From: Clostridiaceae bacterium
GTDB lineage: Bacteria; Bacillota; Clostridia; Oscillospirales; Acutalibacteraceae
NCBI GenBank assembly: GCA_016288315.1
Contig: JAEEYU010000014.1
Span: forward strand, 1 to 32,021
Length of the DNA: 32,021 nucleotides
Reading direction: 5' to 3'
Below are positions 1 to 8,127 of this stretch, in pieces. How positions within the stretch are numbered: the stretch's first letter is position 1; the number at the start of each line of letters is the position of its first letter. A program made the translations under genes and the position numbers. The notes below the pieces were generated by a model. That model searched no databases and had not been told where the DNA came from. It worked only from the letters and a program-made list of their open reading frames with translations.

Positions 1-154
<154 letters not shown>

Positions 155-166
155 CTATAGTAAAAT

Positions 167-194
167 AAAAAACGGAATCCCCGAAGAGATTCCG
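167..194 (-). terminator. Rho-independent terminator after the iolG-like gene
   Basis: A perfect 7-bp stem (CGGAATC/GATTCCG, arms 173-179 and 188-194) with an 8-nt loop is followed on the minus strand by a run of six T at 167-172. It sits 17 bases past the stop codon of the dehydrogenase gene. Confidence 0.9.
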
Positions 195-211
195 CATAAT
201 CAACAATGACC

Positions 212-1225
212 TTATTTAATCTCGCTAATGAGAACAGGTCTGCCTTCCGCAACGGATTTTTTGGCGGCGAGCGCAATAAGAATTGCGTTGAGGCCGTCAA
301 CACCTGTTGCGGGAACGGGTTTGTCTTCGAGAACTGCATCAACGAACTGAAGCATTTCATCTCTGAAGGACTGCATATATCTTTCAAGGAAGAAATAAAG
401 GGGTTTGTCGGAAACAACGCCGTCTGCGCCCATATAAACAACATTTGTGGGTGTGTCGTTTGAAGCCATTGCGGCGCCCTTGCTGCCGAAAACTTCAACT
501 CTCTGGTCGTAGCCGTAAGCGGCGCGGCGGGAATTGTCGATAACGCCGATTGCGCCGTTTGCGAATTTGAGACTTATGATAGCTGTGTCAACATCACCCG
601 CTTCACCGATTGCCGGGTCAACAAGGCAGGTGGCGTTGGCATAGACCTCCGTGACTTCGCTGCCCGCCATAAAGCAAGCCATATCGAAATCATGAATAGT
701 CATATCGATAAACATTCCGCCACTGACAGCCGCATACTGCGCTGAAGGCGGTTCGGGGTCTCTTGACGTGATTTTGACAATGTGAACGTCGCCGATTTTG
801 CCGTCGTTCACCATTGAGCGGATGTTGGCGAAGTTATGGTCGAAACGGCGGTTGAAACCGACCTGAAGTTTAACGCCCGCCTCTTTAACTGCGGCAATAA
901 CCGCCTCAACCTTTGAAGGAGTGAGGTCAACGGGTTTTTCGCAGAAGATATGTTTGCCCGCCTTTGCCGCCTCAATGGCGATGTCGGCGTGAGTGTCGGT
1001 GGATGAGCAGACGAGGACTGCTTCAACCTCGGGGTCTGCGAGCATCTCTTTGTAATCTGCGTAAACTTTTTCGATGCCGAGTTCATCGGCTACTTTTTTT
1101 GCATTCTCTGCAAAAACATCGGTAATGCCCACTACCTTTGCGGTGGGGACGTTATAGCAAATCGATTTGGCGTGGAGCGAGCCGATTCTGCCTGCGCCTA
1201 TAATGCCGACTTTGAGTTGTTTCAT
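212..1225 (-). CDS. iolG: Gfo/Idh/MocA-family oxidoreductase, probable inositol 2-dehydrogenase
   Basis: A 337-residue NAD-dependent dehydrogenase. The N-terminal Rossmann fold carries GAGRIG at residues 10-15. The catalytic EKP motif is at 96-98, with Lys97 in the same place as in Bacillus IolG. A D-x-x-x-H pair (Asp174, His178) in FIDMTIHDFD completes the usual triad. Length and architecture match myo-inositol 2-dehydrogenase, which oxidises myo-inositol to scyllo-inosose. The family also includes dehydrogenases for other cyclitols and sugars, so the substrate is inferred. No other iol gene is present; the upstream neighbours are a SIS isomerase and a ROK kinase, so a different sugar is possible. 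The start has a strong AAGGAAGG ribosome binding site, and the gene ends at a clear terminator. Confidence 0.85.
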   Translation of the reverse strand: MKQLKVGIIGAGRIGSLHAKSICYNVPTAKVVGITDVFAENAKKVADELGIEKVYADYKEMLADPEVEAVLVCSSTDTHADIAIEAAKAGKHIFCEKPVDLTPSKVEAVIAAVKEAGVKLQVGFNRRFDHNFANIRSMVNDGKIGDVHIVKITSRDPEPPSAQYAAVSGGMFIDMTIHDFDMACFMAGSEVTEVYANATCLVDPAIGEAGDVDTAIISLKFANGAIGVIDNSRRAAYGYDQRVEVFGSKGAAMASNDTPTNVVYMGADGVVSDKPLYFFLERYMQSFRDEMLQFVDAVLEDKPVPATGVDGLNAILIALAAKKSVAEGRPVLISEIK

Positions 1226-1267
1226 AGGTTATTCCTTCCTTTTTTTATTAATTAATCTGCTTTTGTT

Positions 1268-1296
1268 ATACTATCACACCGGATAATAAAATTCAA
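1268..1296 (-). promoter_or_regulatory. Possible promoter of the iolG-like gene
   Basis: On the minus strand, TTGAAT (1291-1296), a 17-base spacer and TAGTAT (1268-1273) lie in the 87-bp gap before iolG. The -10 box matches consensus at only 4 of 6 positions. Readthrough from the SIS gene is equally possible, since no terminator is seen in this gap. Confidence 0.4.
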
Positions 1297-1312
1297 CACA
1301 AAAACATAAAAT

Positions 1313-1912
1313 TCAACCGAAAAACCTTTTTTCAATCATTGCGCAAAGACAGTGATAAACAGGAAGAGTCAGTTCCTGAATTCTGTAAGTCTGCGTTTCG
1401 GGGAGTTTTATGCAGACGTCGGATAATTCCGAAAGTTCTCCTCCGCTTTCGCCTGTTATTGACACGGTTTTTATGCCGATTTCGTTCGCCGTCTGCGCGG
1501 CTTTGGCTATATTCCCGGAATTGCCCGATGTGCTGAGGGCAAGGAGGAGGTCGTTTTTATTTTTTGATGAATAGGCGTAAACCTGCTGTGCGAAAACATA
1601 TTCCGCATCACAGTCATTTGAAAATGCGGTCATAAGCGCTGCGTGAGCGCAAAGAGAGATTGCGGGCAGTCCGCCCTGAAGGTGAGAGAGAACGCCGCTT
1701 TGCGAAGAGGTTTTTCTGTCAAGCATAAAGCCCTTCATAAGCTCGCCGACAATGTGGTCGGCATCCGCCGCACTGCCGCCGTTGCCGCACACGAGCAGTT
1801 TGCCGCCGTTTTCAAAGCATTTTTCAAGAAGTGAGTAAGCTGCATAAATATCTTCTTTGCAGCAGGATAAAGAGGGACAGCGCTCCACAAGCGAATTCAA
1901 AATATTATTCAT
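1313..1912 (-). CDS. SIS-domain phosphosugar isomerase (GmhA / sedoheptulose-7-phosphate isomerase type)
   Basis: A 199-residue single SIS domain. The family motif GNGGSAADADHIVGEL starts at residue 43 and a second phosphate-binding stretch, LSTSGNSGN, lies near residue 130. This is the layout of GmhA-like isomerases, which act on sedoheptulose 7-phosphate, and of the related DnaA-binding DiaA proteins. The ATG overlaps the end of the ROK kinase gene by 8 bp, and AAGGA lies 9 bases upstream, so the two genes are translationally coupled. No heptose biosynthesis genes (gmhB, hldE-type) are nearby, so a catabolic role on a phosphorylated sugar made by the ROK kinase is an equally fair guess. Fold and class are certain; the substrate is not known. 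Confidence 0.8.
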   Translation of the reverse strand: MNNILNSLVERCPSLSCCKEDIYAAYSLLEKCFENGGKLLVCGNGGSAADADHIVGELMKGFMLDRKTSSQSGVLSHLQGGLPAISLCAHAALMTAFSNDCDAEYVFAQQVYAYSSKNKNDLLLALSTSGNSGNIAKAAQTANEIGIKTVSITGESGGELSELSDVCIKLPETQTYRIQELTLPVYHCLCAMIEKRFFG

Positions 1913-2894
1913 TTGCCGTCATCCTTTCAAAGCCGTCTGCGGCTGTTCCGATTGCCGCATAATCGCCGATGTTTTCACCGAGTGCGCAGGGAACTACGCG
2001 GCACACGGAGAGCGCCTGAGGAAGCGCTTCTTTTTGCAGAGCTTCGAGCATTGAAGAGCGCAGGAGGTTTTCGCTGCGCGCAAAGATACTGCCTATAACA
2101 ATGCGTTCGGGGTTTAACAAATCGACAAGTATTGCGAGCCCTTCGCCGAGCTTTCTGCCGCATTCTTTATATATCTCAATGCTGAAGGCATCGCCGTTTT
2201 CAGCCGCTTTTGCAAGTGATTTTGCGGTTATGCTTTCTGTTTCCTGTTCTGTTCTGAAAAGCAGGCTTGTTCTGCCGGATGAAAGATAATCAAGCGCCTT
2301 GTGTTTTGCGTATCTTTCTATTCCGCCGCCCGAGCAGAAGCCCTCAAAAGAGCCCTCTTTACCATAGCCGGCGGGACCGCTTTGAGAAAGACGGATATGA
2401 CCCGCCTCGCCCGCAAGGTCGTTTGTTCCGCCGTAAAGTCTGCCGTTTAAAATCAGACCCGCTCCCATACCTGTTCCGAAGGTGAGAAAAATCATATTTT
2501 CACACCCTCTGCCCGCTCCGTAGCGCCATTCCGCAAGAGCGCAGGCGTTGGCGTCATTTTGCAGAAATGCGGGGAAGCCGAAACGGGATGAAATGATTTC
2601 ACACAGGGGAACATTATCCCAGCCGGGGAGATTGGGAGGGCTCAAAACAACACCGTTTTTGCTGTCGAGCGGACCTCCGCAGGAAATGCCGGCGGCGAGA
2701 ATGTCGCGCGGCTGTGCATTGAAGTTTTGCATTACTTTTTCAGCAGATGATATTATATCATCGACAACGGCGCGCCAGCCGCGTTCGCAGGCGGTTTCAA
2801 ATGCAATTTTTGTGAGGATATCCGCTTTTCCTTTTTTAGCTGCGGTCACGGCGCATTTTGTTCCGCCGATATCAATACCGAGATAATATTTCAT
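1905..2894 (-). CDS. ROK-family sugar kinase with an altered zinc motif
   Basis: A 329-residue protein when started at the ATG at 2894, which has GAGGTG upstream and yields the standard opening MKYYLGIDIGGTKC. An upstream extension to 2942 has no ribosome binding site. ROK features are the phosphate loop DIGGTK (8-13), catalytic Asp114 in QNDANA, GTGMGAG (140-146) and metal-binding His166. The usual ROK zinc motif CxCGxxGCxE is present only in outline at 175-184: the three cysteines are Ala175, Tyr177 and Ser182, while the Gly and Glu frame remains. Family members phosphorylate glucose, ManNAc or other hexoses, or act as repressors. This one has no N-terminal helix-turn-helix, so it is a kinase. 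It is the first gene of a cluster with the SIS isomerase. The sugar is unknown. Confidence 0.85.
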   Translation of the reverse strand: MKYYLGIDIGGTKCAVTAAKKGKADILTKIAFETACERGWRAVVDDIISSAEKVMQNFNAQPRDILAAGISCGGPLDSKNGVVLSPPNLPGWDNVPLCEIISSRFGFPAFLQNDANACALAEWRYGAGRGCENMIFLTFGTGMGAGLILNGRLYGGTNDLAGEAGHIRLSQSGPAGYGKEGSFEGFCSGGGIERYAKHKALDYLSSGRTSLLFRTEQETESITAKSLAKAAENGDAFSIEIYKECGRKLGEGLAILVDLLNPERIVIGSIFARSENLLRSSMLEALQKEALPQALSVCRVVPCALGENIGDYAAIGTAADGFERMTANE

Positions 2895-2921
2895 AAAACA
2901 CCTCAAAAACAATCTGCGGAT

Positions 2922-2950
2922 ATTATAATGTATATTTCGCAAATATACAA
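2922..2950 (-). promoter_or_regulatory. Promoter of the ROK kinase / SIS isomerase genes
   Basis: On the minus strand, TTGTAT (2945-2950), a 17-base spacer and a perfect TATAAT (2922-2927) lie 28 bases before the start codon. It is back to back with the nfeD promoter. Confidence 0.7.
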
Positions 2951-2971
2951 GCGAATATGCCCCGAAATATG

Positions 2972-3000
2972 TTGCAAAAAAGGCGAAAATGTGGTATAAT
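2972..3000 (+). promoter_or_regulatory. Promoter of the nfeD-SPFH pair
   Basis: TTGCAA (2972-2977), a 17-base spacer and TATAAT (2995-3000) lie 29 bases before the NfeD start. The two divergent -35 boxes here are only 21 bases apart. Confidence 0.75.
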
Positions 3001-3029
3001 ACGAAAAACGCAGCAAAGGAGGTTTTATT

Positions 3030-3464
3030 ATGACAACTCCGATTATTGTCTGGATTGCCATGCTAGCGGTTTTTATTGTAATTGAAGCGGCAACCGCACA
3101 GCTTGTTACCATCTGGTTTGCGGCGGGAGCACTGGCGGCGCTGATTACCGCGCTTGCACACGGACCCATAGCACTGCAGGTTGTTGTGTTTGTTGTTGTT
3201 TCGATTGTCGCACTTATAGCAACGAGGCCTCTTGTTCGCAAAATCACGAATACCAAAGAAGCCCGTCTCAATGCGGACCGATGTATCGGTCAGACCGCAG
3301 TAGTCACCGAAGAAATCAACAACATTGACGGAACGGGAATGGCTAAAACAGACGGAAAGGTCTGGACCGCGCGTTCAGCCGACGGGAGCGTTATTCCCGA
3401 GGGAGCGCAGGTTACGGTTGACAAAATTGAAGGAGTAAAGCTCATAGTCAGCATACCTTCATAA
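3030..3464 (+). CDS. NfeD-like membrane protein
   Basis: A 144-residue protein. The first 75 residues form two to three hydrophobic membrane segments (residues 3-22, 26-44 and 48-68). A soluble C-terminal portion follows, about residues 85-144, with the short beta-strand pattern of the NfeD OB-fold (GQTAVVTEEI, VWTARSADGSVIPEGAQVTV). NfeD proteins are regularly encoded beside SPFH/stomatin-type proteins and are thought to work with them in membrane microdomain organisation. That pairing is exactly what is seen here, with the SPFH gene 49 bases downstream. The length fits the short NfeD class lacking the ClpP-like protease domain. The ribosome binding site AAAGGAGG is strong. Confidence 0.85.
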   Translation: MTTPIIVWIAMLAVFIVIEAATAQLVTIWFAAGALAALITALAHGPIALQVVVFVVVSIVALIATRPLVRKITNTKEARLNADRCIGQTAVVTEEINNIDGTGMAKTDGKVWTARSADGSVIPEGAQVTVDKIEGVKLIVSIPS

Positions 3465-3513
3465 AATCACACGCAAAACAATTCATAATGAATAAACTCA
3501 AAGGAGAAAAATC

Positions 3514-4434
3514 ATGACAGGAATTATTATTTTTATCGTTCTTGCCGTAATATTGGCGGCGATTATCATTTCGAACATTCAGATAGTTGCACAGTCAACC
3601 GCCTATGTTATTGAGCGTCTGGGCACCTACAGCACCACCTGGGACACGGGACTTCACGTAAAAATCCCGTTTATTGAAAAAATTGCGAAAAAGGTCTCAC
3701 TCAAGGAAAAGGTTGCGGACTTCCCGCCCCAGCCCGTTATTACAAAAGATAACGTTACAATGCAGATAGACACGGTTGTTTTCTACCAGATTACGGACCC
3801 CAAGCTTTACGCATACGGCGTTGAAAACCCCATTTCCGCCATTGAGAACCTTGCGGCGACCACTCTTCGTAACATCATAGGCGAGCTTGAGCTTGACAGC
3901 ACGCTCACTTCACGCGACACCATAAATGCAAAAATCCGCGTTATTCTTGATGAAGCGACCGACCCGTGGGGAATCAAAGTCAACCGCGTTGAGCTCAAGA
4001 ACATTCTTCCGCCCAGAGAGATTCAGGACGCGATGGAAAAACAGATGAAGGCAGAACGCGAACGCCGTGAAGCCATACTTAAGGCAGAAGGCGAAAAGGC
4101 AAGCCGTGTTCTTAACGCCGAAGGTCACAAGGAATCCAAAATCAGAGAGGCGGAAGGTGAAAAGCAGGCCGCCATTCTTCGCGCAGAAGCTGTCAAGGAA
4201 GCTAAAATCAGAGAGGCAGAAGGCGAAGCGGAAGCCATACTTAAAATCGAGCAGGCAAAAGCGGACGCAATCCGCCTTATCAATGAAGCAAGCCCGAAGG
4301 AAGGCTACCTCACTCTCAAGAGTCTTGAAGCGTTTGAAACCGCTTCGAACGGTCAGGCGACAAAGATTATTATCCCGAGCGAGATTCAGGGAATTGCCGG
4401 ACTTGCTCAGGGAATCAAGGAATCACTTAAATAA
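3514..4434 (+). CDS. SPFH/band 7 domain protein (stomatin/paraslipin, QmcA-like)
   Basis: A 306-residue protein with one N-terminal membrane anchor (residues 2-22) and an SPFH/band 7 domain over about 25-180 (STAYVIERLGTYSTTWDTGL, LKEKVADFPPQPVITKDNV, RNIIGELELDSTLTSRDTIN). A long Ala/Glu/Lys-rich coiled coil at about 180-262 contains recurring KIREAEGE units, and a short C-terminal tail follows. These proteins oligomerise into membrane-associated rings and scaffold protein complexes. The pairing with NfeD is the conserved bacterial arrangement. AAAGGAG lies 8 bases before the start. A hairpin directly after the gene ends the transcript. The precise cellular role in this organism cannot be told from sequence. 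Confidence 0.9.
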   Translation: MTGIIIFIVLAVILAAIIISNIQIVAQSTAYVIERLGTYSTTWDTGLHVKIPFIEKIAKKVSLKEKVADFPPQPVITKDNVTMQIDTVVFYQITDPKLYAYGVENPISAIENLAATTLRNIIGELELDSTLTSRDTINAKIRVILDEATDPWGIKVNRVELKNILPPREIQDAMEKQMKAERERREAILKAEGEKASRVLNAEGHKESKIREAEGEKQAAILRAEAVKEAKIREAEGEAEAILKIEQAKADAIRLINEASPKEGYLTLKSLEAFETASNGQATKIIIPSEIQGIAGLAQGIKESLK

Positions 4435-4455
4435 GAGTTCACATAAAACAATTGT

Positions 4456-4490
4456 GCCCTGCGGGAAACCGCAGGGCTTATTGTTTGTTA
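4456..4490. terminator. Terminator between the SPFH gene and the convergent TrmH gene
   Basis: A perfect 9-bp stem (GCCCTGCGG/CCGCAGGGC, 4456-4464 and 4469-4477) is closed by a GAAA tetraloop. A T-rich tail follows on the plus strand. On the minus strand the tail is less T-rich, so it should work best for the SPFH gene. Confidence 0.8.
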
Positions 4491-4504
4491 AATTGATTTA
4501 TTCA

Positions 4505-5314
4505 TTATTCATTATTGCCGAGCTGAAAGAAGGCAACTGCGGCGGCTGCGGCAACATTGAGGGAATCGACGCCGTTGTGCATCGGGATACAGACGGTGTA
4601 ATCGCACTCGGCGATTGTAGCGCGTTTTATGCCCTCGCCCTCCGTGCCGAGAACGACGGCGAGTTTTTTCTCCGCTTTAAGGCGTTCATCTTTAATTGAG
4701 AGTGTGTCGTTTTCAAGAGCCATGGCAACGGTTGCAAAGCCGAGAGAGTTCAGCTGAGACACGCCTTCATCGCCGAGAAACGCCCACGGCACCTGAAAGA
4801 CCGTGCCCATGCTGACACGGATTGCTCGTCTGTAAAGAGGGTCGCTGCTCGCTTTTGTGAGAACAACGGCATCCATACCGAGAGCGGCGGCGCACCTGAA
4901 AATTGCGCCTACATTTGTGGGGTTCATAACATCCTCGAGCACAGCGATTCTTGTTGCGTTTTTGCAGACCTCCTCCGCAGTTCTGAGAGGCGGTCTTCGC
5001 ATACAGCAGAGCACTCCCCTTGTGAGCTTGTAGCCGGTAATCTGTTCGAGCACATTCATCGGTGCGGTGAAGACGGGAATGTCTTTGCAGCGCTCAATTA
5101 TTCCCTTTGCCTCCCCTTCAATATGATCAGGCTCAAGCAGGAGGGTCAGAGGAACACAGCCGGCGTCAAGCGCTCTGTCAATCACTTTTGGGCTTTCGGC
5201 AATAAACATACCCTCTTCGGGTTTATCCCTGTTGAGAAGCTGCCTTTCGTTCAGCCGTGCGAAGGCGTCGAGGCGTGGGTCGGAAAAATCTTTTATTTCA
5301 AATATTCGAGCCAT
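4505..5314 (-). CDS. TrmH/SpoU-family RNA 2'-O-methyltransferase
   Basis: A 269-residue SPOUT methyltransferase. An N-terminal substrate-binding domain (residues 1-105; RQLLNRDKPEEGMFIAESPK is typical) precedes the knotted SAM-binding domain. That domain holds the three SpoU motifs: NPTNVGAIFR with the catalytic Arg, VLGTEGEGI, and IPMHNGVDSLNVAAAAAV. Family members methylate ribose 2'-OH in 23S rRNA or tRNA; the target here is not determinable. The start lies 22 bp inside the upstream metallo-beta-lactamase gene, with only a distant GGA as ribosome binding site, which suggests translational coupling. The stop lies close to the SPFH terminator. Confidence 0.9.
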   Translation of the reverse strand: MARIFEIKDFSDPRLDAFARLNERQLLNRDKPEEGMFIAESPKVIDRALDAGCVPLTLLLEPDHIEGEAKGIIERCKDIPVFTAPMNVLEQITGYKLTRGVLCCMRRPPLRTAEEVCKNATRIAVLEDVMNPTNVGAIFRCAAALGMDAVVLTKASSDPLYRRAIRVSMGTVFQVPWAFLGDEGVSQLNSLGFATVAMALENDTLSIKDERLKAEKKLAVVLGTEGEGIKRATIAECDYTVCIPMHNGVDSLNVAAAAAVAFFQLGNNE

Positions 5315-6633
5315 TTTGTTGTTTCAATAAATCCTTCTTTGTCGCACGGCAGGTTGAAATCGTTGAGATTGCCGCCGTTTTTTATGAAAAGGTTGAATAA
5401 TTCGGTTTTGCGCGCGGGTGTATAGGTATAGCCCCAGAGTCTTTTGATTTTTTCAAAATCTTCAAAGGATTCATCGGGAAGCTGTGAGGCGCTGCCCTTC
5501 TGATAAGGCAGGGTTATTCTGACGGTGCCGTCGGATGAGATGAAATATTCATCGGCAATTTCTATCGCCCGCCTGTTTGCCTCCTGCTGAGGATATTCCT
5601 CGTCAAATTTTATTCTTGTTATCGGGAATACGGCGACCTTCGCATTTAACATTTCATAAAGCCGCGTGCTTAACCCAGAATGACCGTGGTGCGATATCTG
5701 AACTATATCGCATTTAAGATTATCTCCGTAGCGTTTTTCGAGCAGGACGGAAGCGAGCGCAGAGGCATCGCCGGGGATAAATATTTTTGTGTTTTCCGCT
5801 TTGACGGTAATAACGCAGGAGGAGTCGTTGAAATCGGTGATTTTTTCGGGGTAAATGTCTTCGTGCGTGCCGAGAACATCGATTTCAAGATTGCGGATAT
5901 AAAACCGCTGACCCGAGTGAATTTTTATTTTCGGAGCGGGATGATTACCGAGAGCGTAAAACAGTTTTTTTGCAAGAAGTTTTTCTTCTCTGTTCCAACC
6001 GTCATCGGGATAATTCTCAGACAGCAGGTTGGAATAAAAGCCCTCGATTATTACATCATCGCAGTTATATCGGAGAAAATCAAACAGTTTGCAGATATGG
6101 TCGGAATGGGCGTGGGTGACAAGCCAGCCGGAGACAACAATCTTCTGACCTTCGGGTGTGCGCTCACGCATAAAACGGTGAATACGGTCATTGTCATTAA
6201 CCTGAAAATAATGACCGCTGTCAACGACAAAAAAGCTGTAATCGCTGCACTGAATAAGCAGGCACATACCGCAGTCAATCATTGAGTGGTCGTTTTCAAA
6301 ACAGTAAAAAACTGTGTCGTAAAGGCGGTCGGTGTTCTGTTTTTTGAACTGCGGAAGGCAGGCGTTTTTTTGCGCGGTTATGCGAAGGGTGCCGTCGCAG
6401 GGAGTGAAATATGCAGTAAGTGTGATTTCGCCTTTTGCCAGCGTATAAAAGAGATTGCCGTAAAGACTGTTTGAAAAGACAGACGAAAAGCCGTCGGCTC
6501 TGAGTTCATCCAGCCAACTGTCAAGCTGCGTTTCGCTGACGTTTTCATAATGTTTTAAATAACAGTTTTCACGGCAGTCGTAAACATCATTATTGCCGTT
6601 GCGGAAAGGTTTTATATCATTTAAAAAGTTCAT
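5293..6633 (-). CDS. Metallo-beta-lactamase-fold hydrolase (ComEC/Rec2-like soluble domain)
   Basis: A 446-residue cytoplasmic protein without signal or membrane segments. Residues 1-100 are an unassigned N-terminal region. The central MBL fold has the metal motif HAHSDH at 174-179, a later Asp in FIPGDASA and the ISHHGHSG motif typical of ComEC-type MBL domains. The C-terminal ~80 residues (VRITLPYQKG onward) are not assigned. Relatives include stand-alone ComEC-like hydrolases of unknown substrate. It overlaps the TrmH gene by 22 bp and starts after AAGGA. Metal binding is predicted with confidence, but no substrate can be named. Confidence 0.75.
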   Translation of the reverse strand: MNFLNDIKPFRNGNNDVYDCRENCYLKHYENVSETQLDSWLDELRADGFSSVFSNSLYGNLFYTLAKGEITLTAYFTPCDGTLRITAQKNACLPQFKKQNTDRLYDTVFYCFENDHSMIDCGMCLLIQCSDYSFFVVDSGHYFQVNDNDRIHRFMRERTPEGQKIVVSGWLVTHAHSDHICKLFDFLRYNCDDVIIEGFYSNLLSENYPDDGWNREEKLLAKKLFYALGNHPAPKIKIHSGQRFYIRNLEIDVLGTHEDIYPEKITDFNDSSCVITVKAENTKIFIPGDASALASVLLEKRYGDNLKCDIVQISHHGHSGLSTRLYEMLNAKVAVFPITRIKFDEEYPQQEANRRAIEIADEYFISSDGTVRITLPYQKGSASQLPDESFEDFEKIKRLWGYTYTPARKTELFNLFIKNGGNLNDFNLPCDKEGFIETTKWLEYLK

Positions 6634-6650
6634 ATATTCCTTATAACGAA

Positions 6651-6671
6651 AAGGGCGCCGACGGCGCCCTT
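6651..6671 (-). terminator. Hairpin after uraA (likely terminator of the pyrR-uraA operon)
   Basis: A perfect 9-bp GC-rich stem (AAGGGCGCC/GGCGCCCTT, 3-nt loop) lies 17 bases past the uraA stop. On the minus strand it is followed by TTCGTT, a poor U-tract, so readthrough into the MBL gene is possible. Confidence 0.6.
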
Positions 6672-6688
6672 AACCGGTTGATAATCAA

Positions 6689-8098
6689 TTATTCTGCGTC
6701 TGCTGCTTCAACTGCTTCTGACGCTGTTTCTGCAACTGCTTCCTCAACGGGAGCTTCGATTTTTTCAACGGGAGCATCATCCTTTTTGCGGGAGAGAATA
6801 AGGTTGGTAACGATGCCGAGGATGAGAGCGCAGGCAACCTCTGTGAGTTTAACCTTGCCGAAGCTCATTGACATTCCGCCGACGCCTGCGATAAGGATGA
6901 CGGAAACGACAAAGAGGTTCTTGTTCTGGTCGAGGTCAACCTTTTGAATCATTTTAAGACCTGATACTGCGATGAAGCCGTAAAGAGTGACGCAGACACC
7001 GCCCATTACGCAAGCGGGAATTGTTGAAAGCAATGTAACGAAAGGAGCAACGAAGGAAGCAATTATTGCAAGAACCGCCGTTGCGAGAATGGTGATTACG
7101 GAAGCGTTGCCGGTAATTGCAACACAGCCGACGGATTCGCCGTAGGTGGTGTTGGGGCAACCGCCGAAGAACGCACCGACCATTGAGCCGACACCGTCGC
7201 CGAGAAGGGTGTTGTGAAGGCCGGGATCTTCAAGAAGATCTTTGCCGATAATGGAGGATAAGTTCTTGTGGTCTGCAATATGCTCTGCAAATACAACGAA
7301 CGCTACGGGGATATATGCAACAGCAACGGTTGCGATATAGGGAGCGGTGAGATATTTGAAGCCCTTGAATGCGCGAAGGAAGGTGAAGGTGGGAACCCAC
7401 TGCATATCGTTGAACGCGGACCAGTCGATTATCATAAGAGAGGCATTGCCTGTTGATTTGCCGATTAATGTAAAGCAGGTTGCTACAAGGTAGCCGGCGG
7501 CAATACCGATAATAAACGGAATAAGCCTGGACATCTTTTTGCCGAAGACGGAGCAGATCATAACCGTAAAGAGGGTGATGAGAGCGCAGATGAAGCCGAC
7601 GGCGCCTTTTGCGGTCATAACAAAACCCTCGCCGGTGTATTTGAGCATATCGCCGATGGCGTTGCCTGCGAGCGAAAGACCGATGATTGCAACCGTGGGA
7701 CCGATAACCACTGCGGGCATAAGCTTGTTAATCCACGCAACGCCTGCCGCTTTGACGACGAGTGCGATTACGACATAGACAAGACCTGCGAAAATTGCAC
7801 CGAAAATGAGGCCGAGATAGCCGACATTCATTGAAGATGCGCCTGCGAATGCGGCAAACATTGAGCCGATGAAGGCAAATGAAGAGCCGAGGAAAACGGG
7901 GCTTTTGCATTTTGTGAAGAGAAGGTAAACGAGTGTGCCGACGCCTGCACCGAAAAGTGCAGCTGACTGCGACATTCCGTTGCCGACTATTGAAGGAACG
8001 GCTATTGTCGCGGCGAGGATGGCGAGGAGCTGCTGAAAGGCGAAAATAATCAGCTGCCCTGCCTTGGGCTTGTCTTTGATGTCATAAGCGAGTTTCAT
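6689..8098 (-). CDS. uraA: Uracil permease (NCS2 family, UraA/PyrP)
   Basis: A 469-residue polytopic membrane protein with about 14 hydrophobic segments. It has NCS2 features: the conserved Glu in FVVFAEHIADHK, the signature FGGCPNTTYGESVG with its NxTxxGE core, and TM1 opening FAFQQLLAILAATIAVP. The family imports uracil (sometimes xanthine) with protons. Assignment to uracil is strongly supported by coupling to pyrR, 29 bp upstream in the same operon behind a PyrR attenuator. The last ~35 residues form an Ala/Glu/Val-rich acidic cytoplasmic tail (EKIEAPVEEAVAETASEA), which is unusual for UraA. The start has GGAGG. Confidence 0.93.
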   Translation of the reverse strand: MKLAYDIKDKPKAGQLIIFAFQQLLAILAATIAVPSIVGNGMSQSAALFGAGVGTLVYLLFTKCKSPVFLGSSFAFIGSMFAAFAGASSMNVGYLGLIFGAIFAGLVYVVIALVVKAAGVAWINKLMPAVVIGPTVAIIGLSLAGNAIGDMLKYTGEGFVMTAKGAVGFICALITLFTVMICSVFGKKMSRLIPFIIGIAAGYLVATCFTLIGKSTGNASLMIIDWSAFNDMQWVPTFTFLRAFKGFKYLTAPYIATVAVAYIPVAFVVFAEHIADHKNLSSIIGKDLLEDPGLHNTLLGDGVGSMVGAFFGGCPNTTYGESVGCVAITGNASVITILATAVLAIIASFVAPFVTLLSTIPACVMGGVCVTLYGFIAVSGLKMIQKVDLDQNKNLFVVSVILIAGVGGMSMSFGKVKLTEVACALILGIVTNLILSRKKDDAPVEKIEAPVEEAVAETASEAVEAADAE

Positions 8099-8127
8099 AT
8101 ATCATACCTCCAAAATAAAATACAAAA

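Noticed and set aside
2895-2942. Longer N-terminus of the ROK kinase
   Set aside because: The extension encodes a non-family basic stretch and covers the -10 box at 2922-2927; ATG 2894 has a ribosome binding site and the family-standard opening.
4067-4699. 210-codon plus-strand Lys/Arg-rich frame overlapping the SPFH gene end
   Set aside because: It is an alternate frame of the repetitive coiled coil and runs through the terminator into the convergent TrmH gene.
5680-6285. 201-codon plus-strand frame opposite the MBL protein
   Set aside because: The minus-strand frame carries HAHSDH and other metal motifs; the plus-strand frame has no recognisable domain.
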